Of a stretch of 52,003 bases of DNA, positions 1 through 11,117 are shown one piece after another. The position numbers and the translations under genes were made by a program. The notes beneath the pieces are model-generated. The model was not told the DNA's origin. It worked only from the letters and a program-made list of their open reading frames with translations, and searched no databases. The stretch spans positions 576,349 to 628,351 of the forward strand of contig JAAOMT010000706.1 of assembly GCA_016748015.1 (NCBI GenBank), in the 5' to 3' direction. This DNA comes from Geosiphon pyriformis. Lineage: Eukaryota > Glomeromycota > Glomeromycetes > Archaeosporales > Geosiphonaceae. The number at the start of each line of letters is the position of its first letter. Positions within the stretch are counted from its first letter, which is position 1.

Positions 1-97
1 GCCACTATCGCGAGATGGTGTTTGCTACTATGTTAATCATTACCTTTCTAAGATTATTACTGTGCTATATTATGATTGAATAGTTTGTATTATTTTT

Positions 98-784
98 ATG
101 ATTCTTTTTGCTAAATTCTTAAACCATAACAACGCGACAGGAAATATCAGAAAAATAGAAATTACAGACAACATTCACTCACTAGCACAACAACTCTTTC
201 AATTAATCCAACACCAGGAAATGGAGATTACAATCAATCAACAAACCATTAGATATCAAGATACTAGAAAAACATTTCAACTCAGAACACAGAAGAAAAC
301 TGAAAATACTGTGGACAAAATCATGGCGAAAGTAAAATTAGCAATAAAAAAATTGACAAAAGAGTCACTATACTAAGAGTTGACTAAAGAAACTTGGAAT
401 TGGTAGATACAACAATTTCCACAAAACTATTGTTATTTTTACTTGGGACAACATGTAAATATCCAGAATCTATATACGGATAAAACAAAGTGATTATTTG
501 ACAAAAGAATACTACAACAATTAGAACATTTTGTGGGAAAGAACAACTTATTCACACAAGCCTGAGCCATATACCGAATACACACAGCATTTCAGGATAA
601 ACCAGAAATATTGCTCAACAGAGCAATGGATATGGTGACTAGTAATCAATTGGGAAAAATTACCAATGCTCAATTTGAAGAATTACAGACCCAAATAACA
701 CAAGTAATTCTTGAAAATGAAATCCAGGAAATACTTCAAGAGAGAGAATTACATGAGTTAGATTTCGACGGAGCTCAATATTAA
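98..784 (+). pseudogene. Ty3 element 3' accessory ORF (copy 1), decayed
   Basis: This is the frame that lies between pol and the 3' LTR in the Ty3-like elements of this window. It keeps one reading frame to a TAA at 782-784, interrupted only by in-frame nonsense codons (first at 374-376), with no net indel. It aligns along its length with 46334-47002: shared blocks include EITDNI, LAQQLFQLI, YFYLGQH, IQNLY, LQQLE and the C-terminal AQY. I recognise no domain; it is hydrophilic and rich in Gln, Glu, Lys and Leu, with no membrane segment, so it does not look like an envelope protein. Homology to the second copy starts near position 128, so the true start is uncertain. The 5' part of this element lies outside the window. 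Confidence 0.6.
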
Positions 785-798
785 AAAGGAGGGAATAA
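783..798 (+). other. Polypurine tract of Ty3 element copy 1
   Basis: A purine run (AAAAAGGAGGGAATAA type) directly abuts the TGTTAC start of the LTR at 799. A matching tract lies at 47001-47016 in the second element. In LTR retrotransposons this is where plus-strand DNA synthesis is primed. Confidence 0.6.
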
Positions 799-1427
799 TG
801 TTACTTATAGAAATATAAGAAATATATTAGCATAATTATTAGTCAATCAGAAGTAAGTGTAGTAAATGTGGAATTCCAGGATTCCTCTTAAGAATTGCAG
901 AATTCCAGGAATTTCAGGATTCCCAATGAGGAATTGCAGAATTCTAGAATTCCAGGATTCCTCTCAAAGGAATTGCAGGATTCCAGAAATTCTAGGATTC
1001 CTGTCATGAAGAATCGAGGAATTGAGAAATCTCAATTATGTATATATAGCAATAGTGTTAGAAACAGAAAAGACAGAATCGATACCACAGAATCCTTAGC
1101 CAAAAAACCAATCATCAAATAAATAATTATTCCATATTGCAATTCACTATTCACTATCAACACTTTATGTTGATAATAATTGCTACTTAACCATGCTGGA
1201 ACAATAGCTCTTGATTATGGCTATTAACAGGATACTAACTTATAAACATCTTGGCTTAATTTTCTTTATCTTCTCTTTATTTTTTTATTTTTATTTTTTT
1301 GTTTTGTTTACTAATTGATTAAGAATTAAGTGCTGAATTATTGACATCAAGAATTGCCTGGTAAAAAACCCCTGCAAGTGAGTAAAACACATAAAAAATT
1401 ATGGATTATTTACCAGAAGATTGCCAG
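799..1427 (+). repeat. Truncated LTR (copy A) of Ty3-like element
   Basis: It begins TGTTACTTATAG right after the polypurine tract and aligns with the LTRs at 1428, 37811 and 47017. It carries a mutated CCAAT box, the GAATTCC palindrome array (about 870-1010), the dyad AATTGAGA-AA-TCTCAATT (1020-1037) and a TATATATAG box (1041-1049). It stops at TTGCCAG, which corresponds to an internal ACTGCCAG site of LTR B, so roughly the last 250-300 bp are missing. LTR B follows with no spacer. The small open frame at 895-1122 reads through the palindrome array and is not a gene. Confidence 0.75.
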
Positions 1428-2321
1428 TGTTACTCATAGAAATATTGGGAATATATATTAGCATAGTTATTAGCCAATCAGAAGTAGACGTTGTAAAATG
1501 TGGAATTCCAGGATTCCTCTCAGGAATTGCAGAATTCCAGGAATTTCAGGATTCCCAATGAGGAATTGCAGAATTCTAGAATTCCAGGATTCCTCTCAAA
1601 GGAATTGCAGGATTCCAGAAATTCTAGGATTCCTGTCATGAAGAATCGAGGAATTGAGAAATCTCAATTATGTATATATAGCAATAGTGTTAGAAACAGA
1701 AAAGACAGAATCGATACCACAGAATCCTTAGCCAAAAAACCAATCATCAAATAAATAATTATTCCATATTGCAATTCACTATTCACTATCAACACTTTAT
1801 GTTGATAATAATTGCTACTTAACCATGCTGGAACAATAGCTCTTGATCATGGCTATTAATGAGATACTAATGGACCAAATTGTCTTGGCTTATTTTCTTT
1901 ATTTTTTTATTTTTATTTTTTTTATTTTATTTCCTTTCTTTCTTTGATTTTGTTGTTGTATACTAATTGATTAAAAGATTAAGCACTGAGTTATTGACAT
2001 CAAGAATAGCCTGGTAAAAGACCTAAAAATAAGGGTAGGATTTTATATATATTATCAGATAGCTTACCAGAAAGGCACGACTGCCAGACTAAATCTGGCC
2101 ACCACATTAAAAAAGAAATTGGGAAAACCACTTGAGGATACAACCACTATCAACCTTATTGAATCTCTGTTCATTATACAAAGAACTCCATAACAAAACC
2201 TTCAGATCAACCAAAACCTTCAGATATCATACCTTCTACACATCATCCACAAAAGTAGTTTTTGAACACCAAGTTATGGATTTGTTATTCAATTTCACAA
2301 CAGAAATAATCATCTGTAACA
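1428..2321 (+). repeat. Complete LTR (copy B), 894 bp
   Basis: It starts TGTTACTCATAG and ends CATCTGTAACA, the same termini as the paired LTRs of the Ty3 element downstream. It contains an intact CCAAT box near 1474, the palindrome array at about 1500-1640, the dyad upstream of the TATA box, and the TATA box. About 325 bp (1524-1850) appear essentially identical to copy A, although the first ~90 bp differ at about a dozen positions. No element body follows it, so it is a solo LTR or the product of LTR-LTR rearrangement. No convincing target-site duplication was seen around it. Confidence 0.75.
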
Positions 2322-2633
2322 ATGTCAGAAAAAGGCCAACAAGTAATCTTTTATCCTAAAATGTTCGGATACTTAAAGGTAAGGAAAAGAAAATTAGTGA
2401 TAAGAGAGTAATTGAGATGAAAGTTGTTATTTTTATTTATTTGATTCTTGTCTGAGAGATGATTTTCTACAGCTAAGAAACTCATCACTTATATAGCTAT
2501 TGAAAGTGGTCAACGACCAAGTCAATAATCAGGTCAATGGTCAGGTCATTGATCAGGTCAATAATCACTATCTAAAAATAGAGTGGCAAATTATGACATC
2601 AGTGGCTAATACATGTAATAACTAATAAAAATT
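2322..2633. other. Spacer with a 12-bp tandem repeat
   Basis: No gene is supported between LTR B and the LINE fragment. The stretch holds four adjacent 12-bp units at 2520-2566 of the form AGGTCAATRRTC (the first lacks one G), preceded by a related GGTCAACGACCA. The rest is unremarkable AT-rich sequence. Confidence 0.6.
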
Positions 2634-3500
2634 ATGGGTTTCAACTGTAACAATATGATTTCTCAGATTGGTGGTCAAACATGTTTCATCTTTTGTTCTT
2701 CTGATTCTGGTTATCATTTCCAGTTTGCTTTGGTTACATTTGACTCTCAAGGCGATTTGGATTCTGCTGTAATCAAGACTGGTATTCTAAGAAAATGCTG
2801 TATCTGGTGGGAAACTCCTGGCTGCCGGCACTGCTTTAGGTGTCAAGAAATGAGCCATCTGGCTGTGAATTGCAAAATTTTCTCACCTTCTACTCCCAAG
2901 ATTTCCAAGATTTTCAAGTCTCATTTTGTGGGTTCTGCTTCATATGCTGAGACTGCTGCTTCTTCTGGTCTTTCTGAGTTTCCTTCTTTAGTGGCTCTTT
3001 CGGCGCCTTCTGCTGCTGATCCTGCTGTTGGTTCCAGATTGAACTCTTTGGAAAAGCAGATTTCGGATTTGGCTGCTCTGGTTAAGTCTATTGTTGAGTC
3101 TGTTGGTTCTTTGGTTGCTTTGATGTCTTGTCTTCTTAATGATAATGCTGTTAAAGCTGTTCAGGTCGAGAAAGATATCATTTCTATGAAGAGTGCTGCT
3201 AACAATTTTGCTAATCTTATGGTTGGAGTTTCTAAGAATATTGCTTGTCTTAGATCTGAAATTGACTTTGGTGGTATGGATTATGATGGTGTACTGGCTG
3301 CTAAGCCCTTCTTTTTAAGTGAGGACACTGTTGAGTGTGTTATTGCTTTGTGGCGGATGTCTGGTGCTAAAACCAGGAGCAATATTGAATTTACTAGATT
3401 GTTTCTTAGTAAGTTTATTTTTGACTCTAGGAATCTGAATGGTATCATTGAGATAATTTGTGGGTTGGGGTTATTCTCACCTACTTTTGATTCAGCATAG
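2634..3500 (+). CDS. LINE ORF1-like protein, 5'-truncated but open (288 aa)
   Basis: A nucleic-acid-binding protein of the ORF1 type, expected to coat element RNA. A zinc knuckle C-x2-C-x4-H-x4-C (CFRCQEMSHLAVNC) lies near residues 65-78. It is followed by a Ser/Ala-rich linker and a heptad-like segment (about residues 135-185, LNSLEKQI...LVKSIVE...LEKD-like) that suggests a coiled coil. The C-terminal part ends just before the LINE 3' tail. The reading frame has no stop over 288 codons, unlike the other LINE copies here. The ATG at 2634 is probably not the native start: similarity to LINE ORF1 seems to begin a few residues later and the N-terminal half is absent. No endonuclease or reverse transcriptase follows, so this copy is non-autonomous. 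Confidence 0.6.
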   Translation: MGFNCNNMISQIGGQTCFIFCSSDSGYHFQFALVTFDSQGDLDSAVIKTGILRKCCIWWETPGCRHCFRCQEMSHLAVNCKIFSPSTPKISKIFKSHFVGSASYAETAASSGLSEFPSLVALSAPSAADPAVGSRLNSLEKQISDLAALVKSIVESVGSLVALMSCLLNDNAVKAVQVEKDIISMKSAANNFANLMVGVSKNIACLRSEIDFGGMDYDGVLAAKPFFLSEDTVECVIALWRMSGAKTRSNIEFTRLFLSKFIFDSRNLNGIIEIICGLGLFSPTFDSA

Positions 3501-3639
3501 TGTGTTCTTAATTGGGTTAAGTGTCTGATCACATGTAGAAAATACATGATTTACGCCTATAATGTAATCCCTTTTGTGGTATTATAGTTTTAAGTTGTAT
3601 TTGGGTCTCGCTTATTAAATAATATAAAAAAAAAAAAAA
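3501..3639 (+). mobile_element. LINE 3' tail of the ORF1-only copy
   Basis: The sequence after the stop aligns with the 3' end of the full-length LINE at 31203-31338: CACATGTAGAAA..., a TGA.TCACG-like block, a TTAG.TT block, and an (A)14 run at 3626-3639. This shows that the ORF1-only unit carries the same 3' end as the autonomous LINE. I found no exact target-site duplication. Confidence 0.65.
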
Positions 3640-5715
3640 CTGCTAAAATAAAATAATTAATTTGGTATTTAAGCTAAATTTTTTGTCTTTGTTTGCTTTT
3701 TGGTTGTTTTTTTTTTGGATTTTAGATTTGATTTAGTTTTTTAAATAATATTTTTTTTTATTTTTTTTAATAAAATTAATGGTTTTTTTAAAACTTTGGT
3801 ATATTTAACATTTTTGTTTTGAAATTAAGTAGTTTAAAAACCAAAATAATTAAGCTTATAAACTTTTTTAACATTGTTTTATTAAGATTAAATGTTTTAT
3901 GTATTAATAATAATATTTATATTTCTTTTTTTAATAACTGATTTAATTTAAAAAATTATTATATATAATATTAAAAATATAAACAATTATATAAAACAAA
4001 AAAATATTTTTAAATAACATAAAACTTTGAAGAATATAATTTTAATAATAACAAAAACTAATTTAAAAAATAAATTTAAATTATTTAAATTCTAAAATTA
4101 TAGTTATTGTTATTATTATTATTATTACTAAATATATAAATAAAATTTTATAATAACTAGTCAACTTTTATTAATCTGTTTATTATTTAGAATTTAGTTT
4201 TTAGTTATGATTTTAGAATTATATATTAAGATTTTTTTTAAAAAAAATTAACTTAAATACATAATATAAATTTTATAATAGCTAAAATTTTAAATTTAAA
4301 GTTAATTAAAAAAATTTTATTGTAAAAAATTAAATCAAAAAACATATAATACTTAACAAAAATTTTTAATAATAAAAACCATATAGTTTTTTTATTTATG
4401 TAAATTTTAAAGTTTTTGATAATATTATAATAAAAAATAATTTAAATAAATTTATGACTATAATTAATTGTTTTTTAAGCAAAAAACTGTAAACATATTT
4501 TTGTATTTTTAATAAAATATGAAAAAATTACAATAAATTTGTTTTAAGTTTGTTATTAAAGTTATTAAATATATGTTTATTAATAAACAAAGTTTTTAAT
4601 ATTTAGTATAAAGCTTAAATATTGATAATTTTTAAGCAATACAAATAAGATGTTTTAATTAAAATTACAAAAAAATTCTTTTAAAGATTTTATTTAACTA
4701 TATTTTTGATATTTATAATAAATTAAATTTTTTGTGTAAAAACAATTTTTTAGTTCTAAAAAATATTTTAAATCAATTGTTTGTTTTTGTAGTTAAATCT
4801 ATAATCAAAAATATTTAAAAAAAAACAAAAAAATTTGATTAATATTACAAAATATGTACAAAGCATATAATTTGTAAATTAACTGTATTTAATAAACAGT
4901 TTATACAAAATTAATATATAATAAATTTTTAATTTCTTTAAATATTTGTATAAATAACTATATTAACAAAATTATAATAAATTTTAGTTTATTTATAAGT
5001 TATACAGGTTATAATAATTTAAAATATGATTTTTTTTTAAAAAAAATTTTATAATTTATTTTTGTATAAGATAAAAAAACATAAAAACATGTTTAAATAT
5101 TAAGTAGACTTTAGATTTGTAATAAAAAACTGGTAGAATTAAATTAAAGACAAATTTATATTTATATTTAACTAAAAATATTTTTGTAAATAACATAATT
5201 TAAATTAAAAATAATTATACAGTAATACAAAACATTTTGAATATTTTTAGTAAATTTTTTAAAATTAATAATATCATTATAATATAAAAAAAATAATAGC
5301 TATACTAATTAATCTTAAAATTAAAAATATTAACTTAAGTATTAATGGTTTTTGTATTTTAATTGTTAAAATAAATAAATTTAATTACTATTTAAGCATA
5401 TTTTTATCAATGAAAAAATTTTTTAATTTTAATTTAAAGACTTATTTATATGTAAAAATTTTTATTAATATAATTTTACAGAAAAATTGTTTTTAATAAA
5501 ACAGTTTTTGTACTTGGTTTAACAATTATACAGTTATAAAACTCAATTTAATTTGTTTTTAAGAATATTTGCAAAAAATAAAATTGTTTAATTAGAAAAG
5601 TTTAAAGTTTAAAACTAATTTATTTAAAAAAATTTTATTTAAGATTATTTATTATTATTATTATATAACTTAAAGTCTTTTAAACAAATTTAAGCTAAAA
5701 AAAAGTAACTTAAAT
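3640..5715. other. Extreme AT-rich desert, no gene seen
   Basis: Almost entirely A and T, with short homopolymers and ATT/TAA runs (for example near 4105-4130). No open frame, splice structure or RNA gene is supported on either strand. It begins immediately after a LINE poly(A) tail. Confidence 0.7.
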
Positions 5716-5839
5716 CATAATTTTTTTTATTAATTAACGAGTAAAGCTTAACTGCTATCTAGTACATAGAACCAGACTAAGTAACTCAAACTAAATACGG
5801 CTTACACTCTTACTACATGTGGCTAGCCACCATAATTTT
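5716..5839 (-). mobile_element. Dead-on-arrival LINE insertion (~106 bp) with 9-bp target duplication
   Basis: Read on the minus strand, this is the last ~100 bp of the LINE 3' tail. It contains GTGGCTAGCCACATGTAG, then TTTAGTTTGAGT..CTTAGT, then CTATGTACTAGATAG, then ACTCGTTAA and an A-run. It matches 31216-31338 block by block. The nine bases CATAATTTT occur at both edges (5716-5724 and 5831-5839), as expected for target-primed insertion. Only the tail was copied, so it codes for nothing. Confidence 0.85.
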
Positions 5840-7342
5840 GTCGAAAATTCTTGGCTGGTTTTTTAAATACAAATAATTGAGTTTACAAATTTTATATTAA
5901 ATATACTAAAAATAATAATTAATTTCTTAAATAATTTTTTTGTAAATATTATAAATATTTTTTTGGATTGTAATATAAATTTGGATAATAATAAGTTAAA
6001 TATATTTTTATTTTAAAATAATTATAATAAATATATTAAAACATTTAAAGTATTTTAGAATTATTAAATTTCTTAAGCATTTTGAAATTGGTTTTGCTAA
6101 TTAATTTTTAAATAGTCATAATATTTGCTTTATATAAAAAAATTTCTGTTATTAAAAGCACTTGAATTTAATAAATGTGGTGTTTTTTTTGGTTTTTACA
6201 TATATTAAGTTTTATTTTGGATGATAATTCTGTTAAATCTTAGTTATTTTTATCAAAAAATTTATTTAAACAGAATATACAAAGTTTAAGTAATTATAAT
6301 ATTATATTTTTAAGTTTTAAAAAGACTTGTTTACTTAAAATTTTAATATTTATTGATAGTTTAATTAAAAATATTGGTTTTTTAGTGTTATAAAAAGAAC
6401 TATAACTTATTTTTTAGATTTAAATTTAAGTATTAATATAAAAGTTCATAATTTATTATTATTTACTTTGGCTGAATTATAGATTATAATATGAGCTTTT
6501 GAATATATTTTAATATTAAGCTAAATAATTATTAGTTCAAATAATTAGCTATTTTTGAATTTAATTACTTTTAATTTTTACAATAATTATTAATTAAATA
6601 TTAATATATATATAAAAAGTCAAATAACAAAAATATTTTTGTTAAATATTTAAAATTAAGAAGCATTTTGGTATTTTAAACAACAAATATACTAATGTTA
6701 ACAAATAAAGTAATTTTTTAAATTTAGTGTTTTTAGTTAGCATAAAAAAATATTTAGTAGCAAAGTTATTTTAAATAATAAAATTAGATATATTAATTCA
6801 TAAAAAATATTAATTAGTACTGTGTTTTTATATGATTTTTTAATTAATTAACAAAATTATAACTAGTTTATACATAAATAATTGTTAATAATAATAATAA
6901 GACAATTGTGCAGTATAATCTATTTAAGTGTTTTATGTATTTAATATAGTTAAATAAATATTTTAGATTATAGTTTTATATGTAATAAAAATTTTTTTAC
7001 TTATAAATATCTATTAAATAAGTATTATTTTTTTTAAAAAATTCAAATTCAAAGCTAATATACATAGAATATTTTGAATGTTCTAATAAGATATATAATA
7101 AAAAATAATTTCCAATTAAAATTAAAAAGTATTAACTTTATTTTTATTTATAAAATGAGTATCATAAAACTATATGTAATTAAAAAGTTCATATTGCAGT
7201 TCCTTATAACAAGTTACTCAATTTATGTAATATTGAGTGTTATAGAAATCATAATCTTAATCACATCTGAAAAAAACCACACTGAATGACCAATTTAATT
7301 AGAAAAACCATCTCAAATAAAATTAAAAATACATTATCTTTA
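5840..7342. other. AT-rich desert, continued
   Basis: Same composition as 3640-5715. The open frame near 7074-7289 is low-complexity and lacks recognisable features. I see no gene, RNA or organised repeat here. Confidence 0.65.
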
Positions 7343-8640
7343 ATGATTGCAACTGGTAAGTTTAAGTATAAATTTGTAAAAGTAATTGAATTTTATTAAT
7401 ATTAATTATTTTTAGAATTAATAAATAATGCGAAGATTTTGAGCACAAATAATAGATTTGCAAATCAAGTTCAACCAATTTCTGCTCAATTTGCACCTAA
7501 TCTTGAGACAATTCAAAATGCTGTCAAGTATGATAAAAAGTTACATTATCCAAGTGTGTTAGAATTTGAAAAAGTAAAAAATTGGTCACATTCACTTTAT
7601 TAATAGGTTTGTTTTCTAATGGATACTTATAAGGCTGAAAGTGTTGTCATATCAAAACAATATGGAATTAAGGATGCAAAAAATTCTAAGGATCAAGCTG
7701 TACTTCTTGGTGTTGCATCTACAGTCATGTCAAAGCTATTATACAAATATCCAAATTTTTTGTCTCTAGCCGTCACAATAGCTTAAAATTCTCCAATACT
7801 ATCTTTATGGTTAAATCAGATGAACCATGTGGTCGAGTTTTAGCAATATTTATAAGTAATAAAAAAACAATACCAGTTATTGATTTAATTTTCGAGCAGG
7901 TAAGTTGTATAATAGTTTTTGTTCGATTGAAATTTTCAATTTATAAATTGTACAATAATTCTTTATATTAAAAGTTTATTGAATATAGTTGTAAGAGCAA
8001 TATTCACTCAAATCCCAAGTGGTTAGCTATAAATAAATAGAATTCTTATTTAGTAACAGCCAAGAAACATTTTCCAAAAACTCAAGTAGTCTTGTGTAAT
8101 TGGCATGAAGGTGAGCTTTTTTAGATTTATTGGGTTTTATATTTTAATCTTATAATATTATCATTTTGTAGCTGATGCACTCAAAAAATGGTTTGCAAAA
8201 AACTTGAATGATCAATGGCTTAGAGATCAGACATTTTACCAATTTCGATTTGTCAAATGATTTTGAGATCAAGAATTCAATCAACGGAAACTTACTTTTT
8301 TAAACTCGCAAAAATTCCAAGCTGCTATTGAGATTAGAAATTTAGCTATTGTGAAAGCTATTACGACCTATTTTCAATTACATTGATTCAGCCAATGGAT
8401 CGGTTAGTAAAAATAATTTGATTTTATAACTTATATTTCATATTAATACCATAATATTCTAGATACTTGGCCAGATTATAAGCATATTGATTGTTCTATG
8501 AAAACAAATATGTTATTAGAGAGTTATTTTAAAAAGAATATGATACTACATTATTGGGGAAGATACACCAAATCTTTACACTCAAATCTTGAAAAAATTA
8601 CTACGTCAATGCGTGTTGATGCCAAAGAAATGGAAAGGTA
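7343..8640 (+). pseudogene. MULE-type transposase-like gene, decayed, with introns
   Basis: The first exon ATGATTGCAACTG (7343-7355) splices in frame through a GTAAGT...TTTTTAG intron into about 54 further codons (Glu onward), ending at a TAA near 7600. Further exon-like blocks follow: one reading DEPCGRVLAIFISN near 7825-7860, one with AKKHFPKTQVVLCNWHE near 8065-8110, then ADALKKWFAKNL after an intron at about 8112-8170. A fold strand, a variable region, then LCxWH followed by a helix resembles the core of MULE transposases. Frameshifts and stops break it (for example near 7750, 8040 and 8260). The SWIM segment downstream supports the family. The first catalytic Asp is not clearly identified. 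Confidence 0.45.
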
Positions 8641-8898
8641 AAACACAAGAAATTTTGTAAAAACTATATTAAGTTCTTTTTTAAAAGGTTTTGGCAAGGA
8701 GAAAGCAAAAATCTAACAAAATCAAAGTTAGAATGAGAAAAAGAAAAAATAAATCAACAAGGAGAACTGTTATATAAAAAAAATTTGGTATAAGGTAAAT
8801 AATCATTATGTGTAATCTTTTCTCTTAAAAACAATTTATCATTCATATTGCTTTTAGAAATTGATCAGTGTACCTAGAGTGTTATCCGGTTTGCTAGC

Positions 8899-9153
8899 AT
8901 GAATGTTACTTTTCAACACGCTAATAGTGAGCTAAGAGATGATTCCAATAAAGAAAACTTCGAGAATTTAGAATCAGAGATTCCTGAAGCAATTGATAAA
9001 GATTCCATTGAACAATGGATAAAAACATTATATGTTACATGTAAAAATGGAAAGTTTGCTTGTCCATGCAGTTTTAATTTCATTCGAGATCATGACTGTC
9101 AGGATATTGTAGCTGTTCGTCTATTCATTAAAGAATCTAAGATAGAGAGGTAA
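8899..9153 (+). pseudogene. SWIM-type zinc domain segment of the transposase-like gene
   Basis: An 84-residue frame with an acidic stretch and then CKNGKFACPCSFNFIRDHDC. SWIM domains have the pattern CxC...CxH. Here the CxC pair and the third Cys are present, but the expected His two residues after it reads Asp (C-Q-D-I where C-x-H-I is usual), so the metal site is probably lost. SWIM domains commonly follow MULE transposase cores, which fits the upstream block. The frame ends IER at 9153, near a GTAAAG that may be a donor site. Confidence 0.5.
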
Positions 9154-9269
9154 AGCTTCTATTACTTTTACTTTTAGTGAATCTATGTTTCAAAAGTAAA
9201 TATCTTGTTAGTTTATTTAATTTCTTTTAATAATAATATTGATATATCATTTTCTCTTACAGATATAAA

Positions 9270-10951
9270 TTGCAAAAGTTAATATATATTTTTATTTTAT
9301 ATAGTCTATATAATAATCTGTCTTTCCTATGTAAGTCTGCTGCTGAATTATCTACAACCAGTTCTCTCAAGTCTTATCTTTGTCAGAGGGATGCTAATGG
9401 CCATACTGAAAACGAGCTTAGATTACTCCAAAAGAAAGATCCTAAAAATAACAGGAAAACCCGATTAATACCACAAGAATCCATTCAGCTTCAGGATACA
9501 GTTTTAGACAGACCTTATTACAAAGCACAGATCGCTGAGATTAATTTTTTAAGATGGTAATACTAAGCAATACACGCTTCAATTAGCTGATATTATTAGA
9601 TATGCTAATGAGCCATTAAAAAAAATCGAAGATAATATGACTGCTTTTTTTATGATCTTTTTTCTCCAATAATAAATTTATAACTTAATAATTGAAGAAG
9701 CAAATTGTCTCTATGCAGTCAGCTCTGGTAGACAAAGACTTTTATGACAATTCGATTGTTCCTACGATGCCATATGGTGGAAATTAAGGATTGCGCTTGA
9801 TTTGTCCAGTGGATAACCTTAATTCAAAGCGCCTTCAACAACCAAAATATCTATAAACAAGCCGTTTCTTTTGCTGAAATTGAACCAACTTCGCAAACAA
9901 ATCATCTTTGAGCTCATGAAACAGAAACAATGGATTGAAGCCAAGATTCTTTGGATTGCGAATTTACCGCCATACGGGAAGTTAATAAAAGAAGAACAGT
10001 TGGATTTATTCGAAGGGCTTTCGGAACAATTTTTTGAACAGTTTTTTCATGACTCCTTGGACCAGAATCTTCTTGTTGTCAAAATTACAATAATGACCAT
10101 GTGCAGCTCTGACTACTGCCCAAAGAAAGTCTTATTCCCAGTGAATTGCTTCGATATTACCCTAATGTAAGTTCATTATATATCTTTTATTTTACGTGAC
10201 ATTTTTCCTTATTTTTTTTCATTTTGCTACAGTCGATATATTTATATTAATGAACATAATTTAATTTGTAGATAACCGCAGGTTCTGGTATTATCAGAAA
10301 ATGATTATTTTGAATCTTGTCTTGAACACTGGCAAAATCCTTATGTTATTGCATGCAAATTAGAATTCAAATCGACAAACGGAGAGGCTCTAAAAAACAT
10401 TCCTACAAATGCTTATATAACTGAAAAATGCATATCATTGGAGACTGGAAAGCTTGAGTAAAGTGTCTATATTTTTTCCTCTATTTTCACTTTGCATTCT
10501 AACCTTTTCTTAGGTATTTTTACCGATGCACAGGTGATACCGTATCAAAAAGACAAATCGACCAACGACTGCCTCTAATCTTTGTCATCAATGGTACGGA
10601 AATTAGCACTATTAATGAAAAGACGTCTCTTCAGAACAAAGATTTACTGGAAGAAATCAATTTTCCTAAAGGAAATCAAATTACAAAACAAAGGTAAATT
10701 TGAATTAAGTTTATCCCTTACTGTATTTATTTATTAATTTTTAATATAGATATCGCCTCATGGGAGTTTCTTTTTGCAATGGCATCCATCATATTGCTGA
10801 TGTTTGTTTCGAAAATATTAAAAATTCTGGCTGGTATCAATACGATGGGTTGCAAAAAACCTACAAAGCAAGGGCAATGACAATTGGAAGTTCGCGTCCT
10901 CCTCCCAAAAGTGTTTATACAATAGATTTTGTCATCTATGAAAAGATTTAA
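9270..10951 (+). pseudogene. C-terminal exons with a peptidase-C19 (USP)-like end
   Basis: A series of open blocks continues the transposase-like gene: 9330-9560, 9871-10170 (frame broken relative to its neighbours), about 10283-10460, about 10513-10695 and 10760-10951. Junctions look like fungal introns, for example AAAG|GTAAATT near 10695 and TAATATAG just before 10751. The last blocks read YRCTGDTVSKR, LPLIFVIN, YRLMGVSFCNGIHHIADV, then GWYQYDGLQK. That order (Cys-containing strand, P-L-x-h-h, Y-x-L-x-G-V, a His box, W-x-x-YDG) resembles the C-terminal half of ubiquitin-specific-protease-like domains found fused to transposases. The catalytic Cys box was not found. Multiple breaks indicate a pseudogene. 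Confidence 0.4.
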
Positions 10952-11117
10952 GTTTTTTGCAATAAAAACTGATCGTTATATGTAATAAAGAAGGATCTCT
11001 ATTTTTAAGCTTACCTGTTTCAATAATAACAGTAATACTTGTTTGAATTTTCCATTCAAAGTACTTTCAATTGGGACTGCCCTCAAAAGGTGCCGTTGCT
11101 CTTATTAAATGTCTATT

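Noticed and set aside
895-1122. Open frames at 895-1122 and 1500-1754 with identical protein ends
   Set aside because: Both read through the LTR palindrome array and TATA region. The identity reflects DNA identity of the two LTRs, not a gene family.
5725-5830. Short isolated GC-richer patch as a possible small RNA gene in the desert
   Set aside because: It aligns with the LINE 3' tail in reverse orientation and has a target duplication, so it is a LINE fragment.
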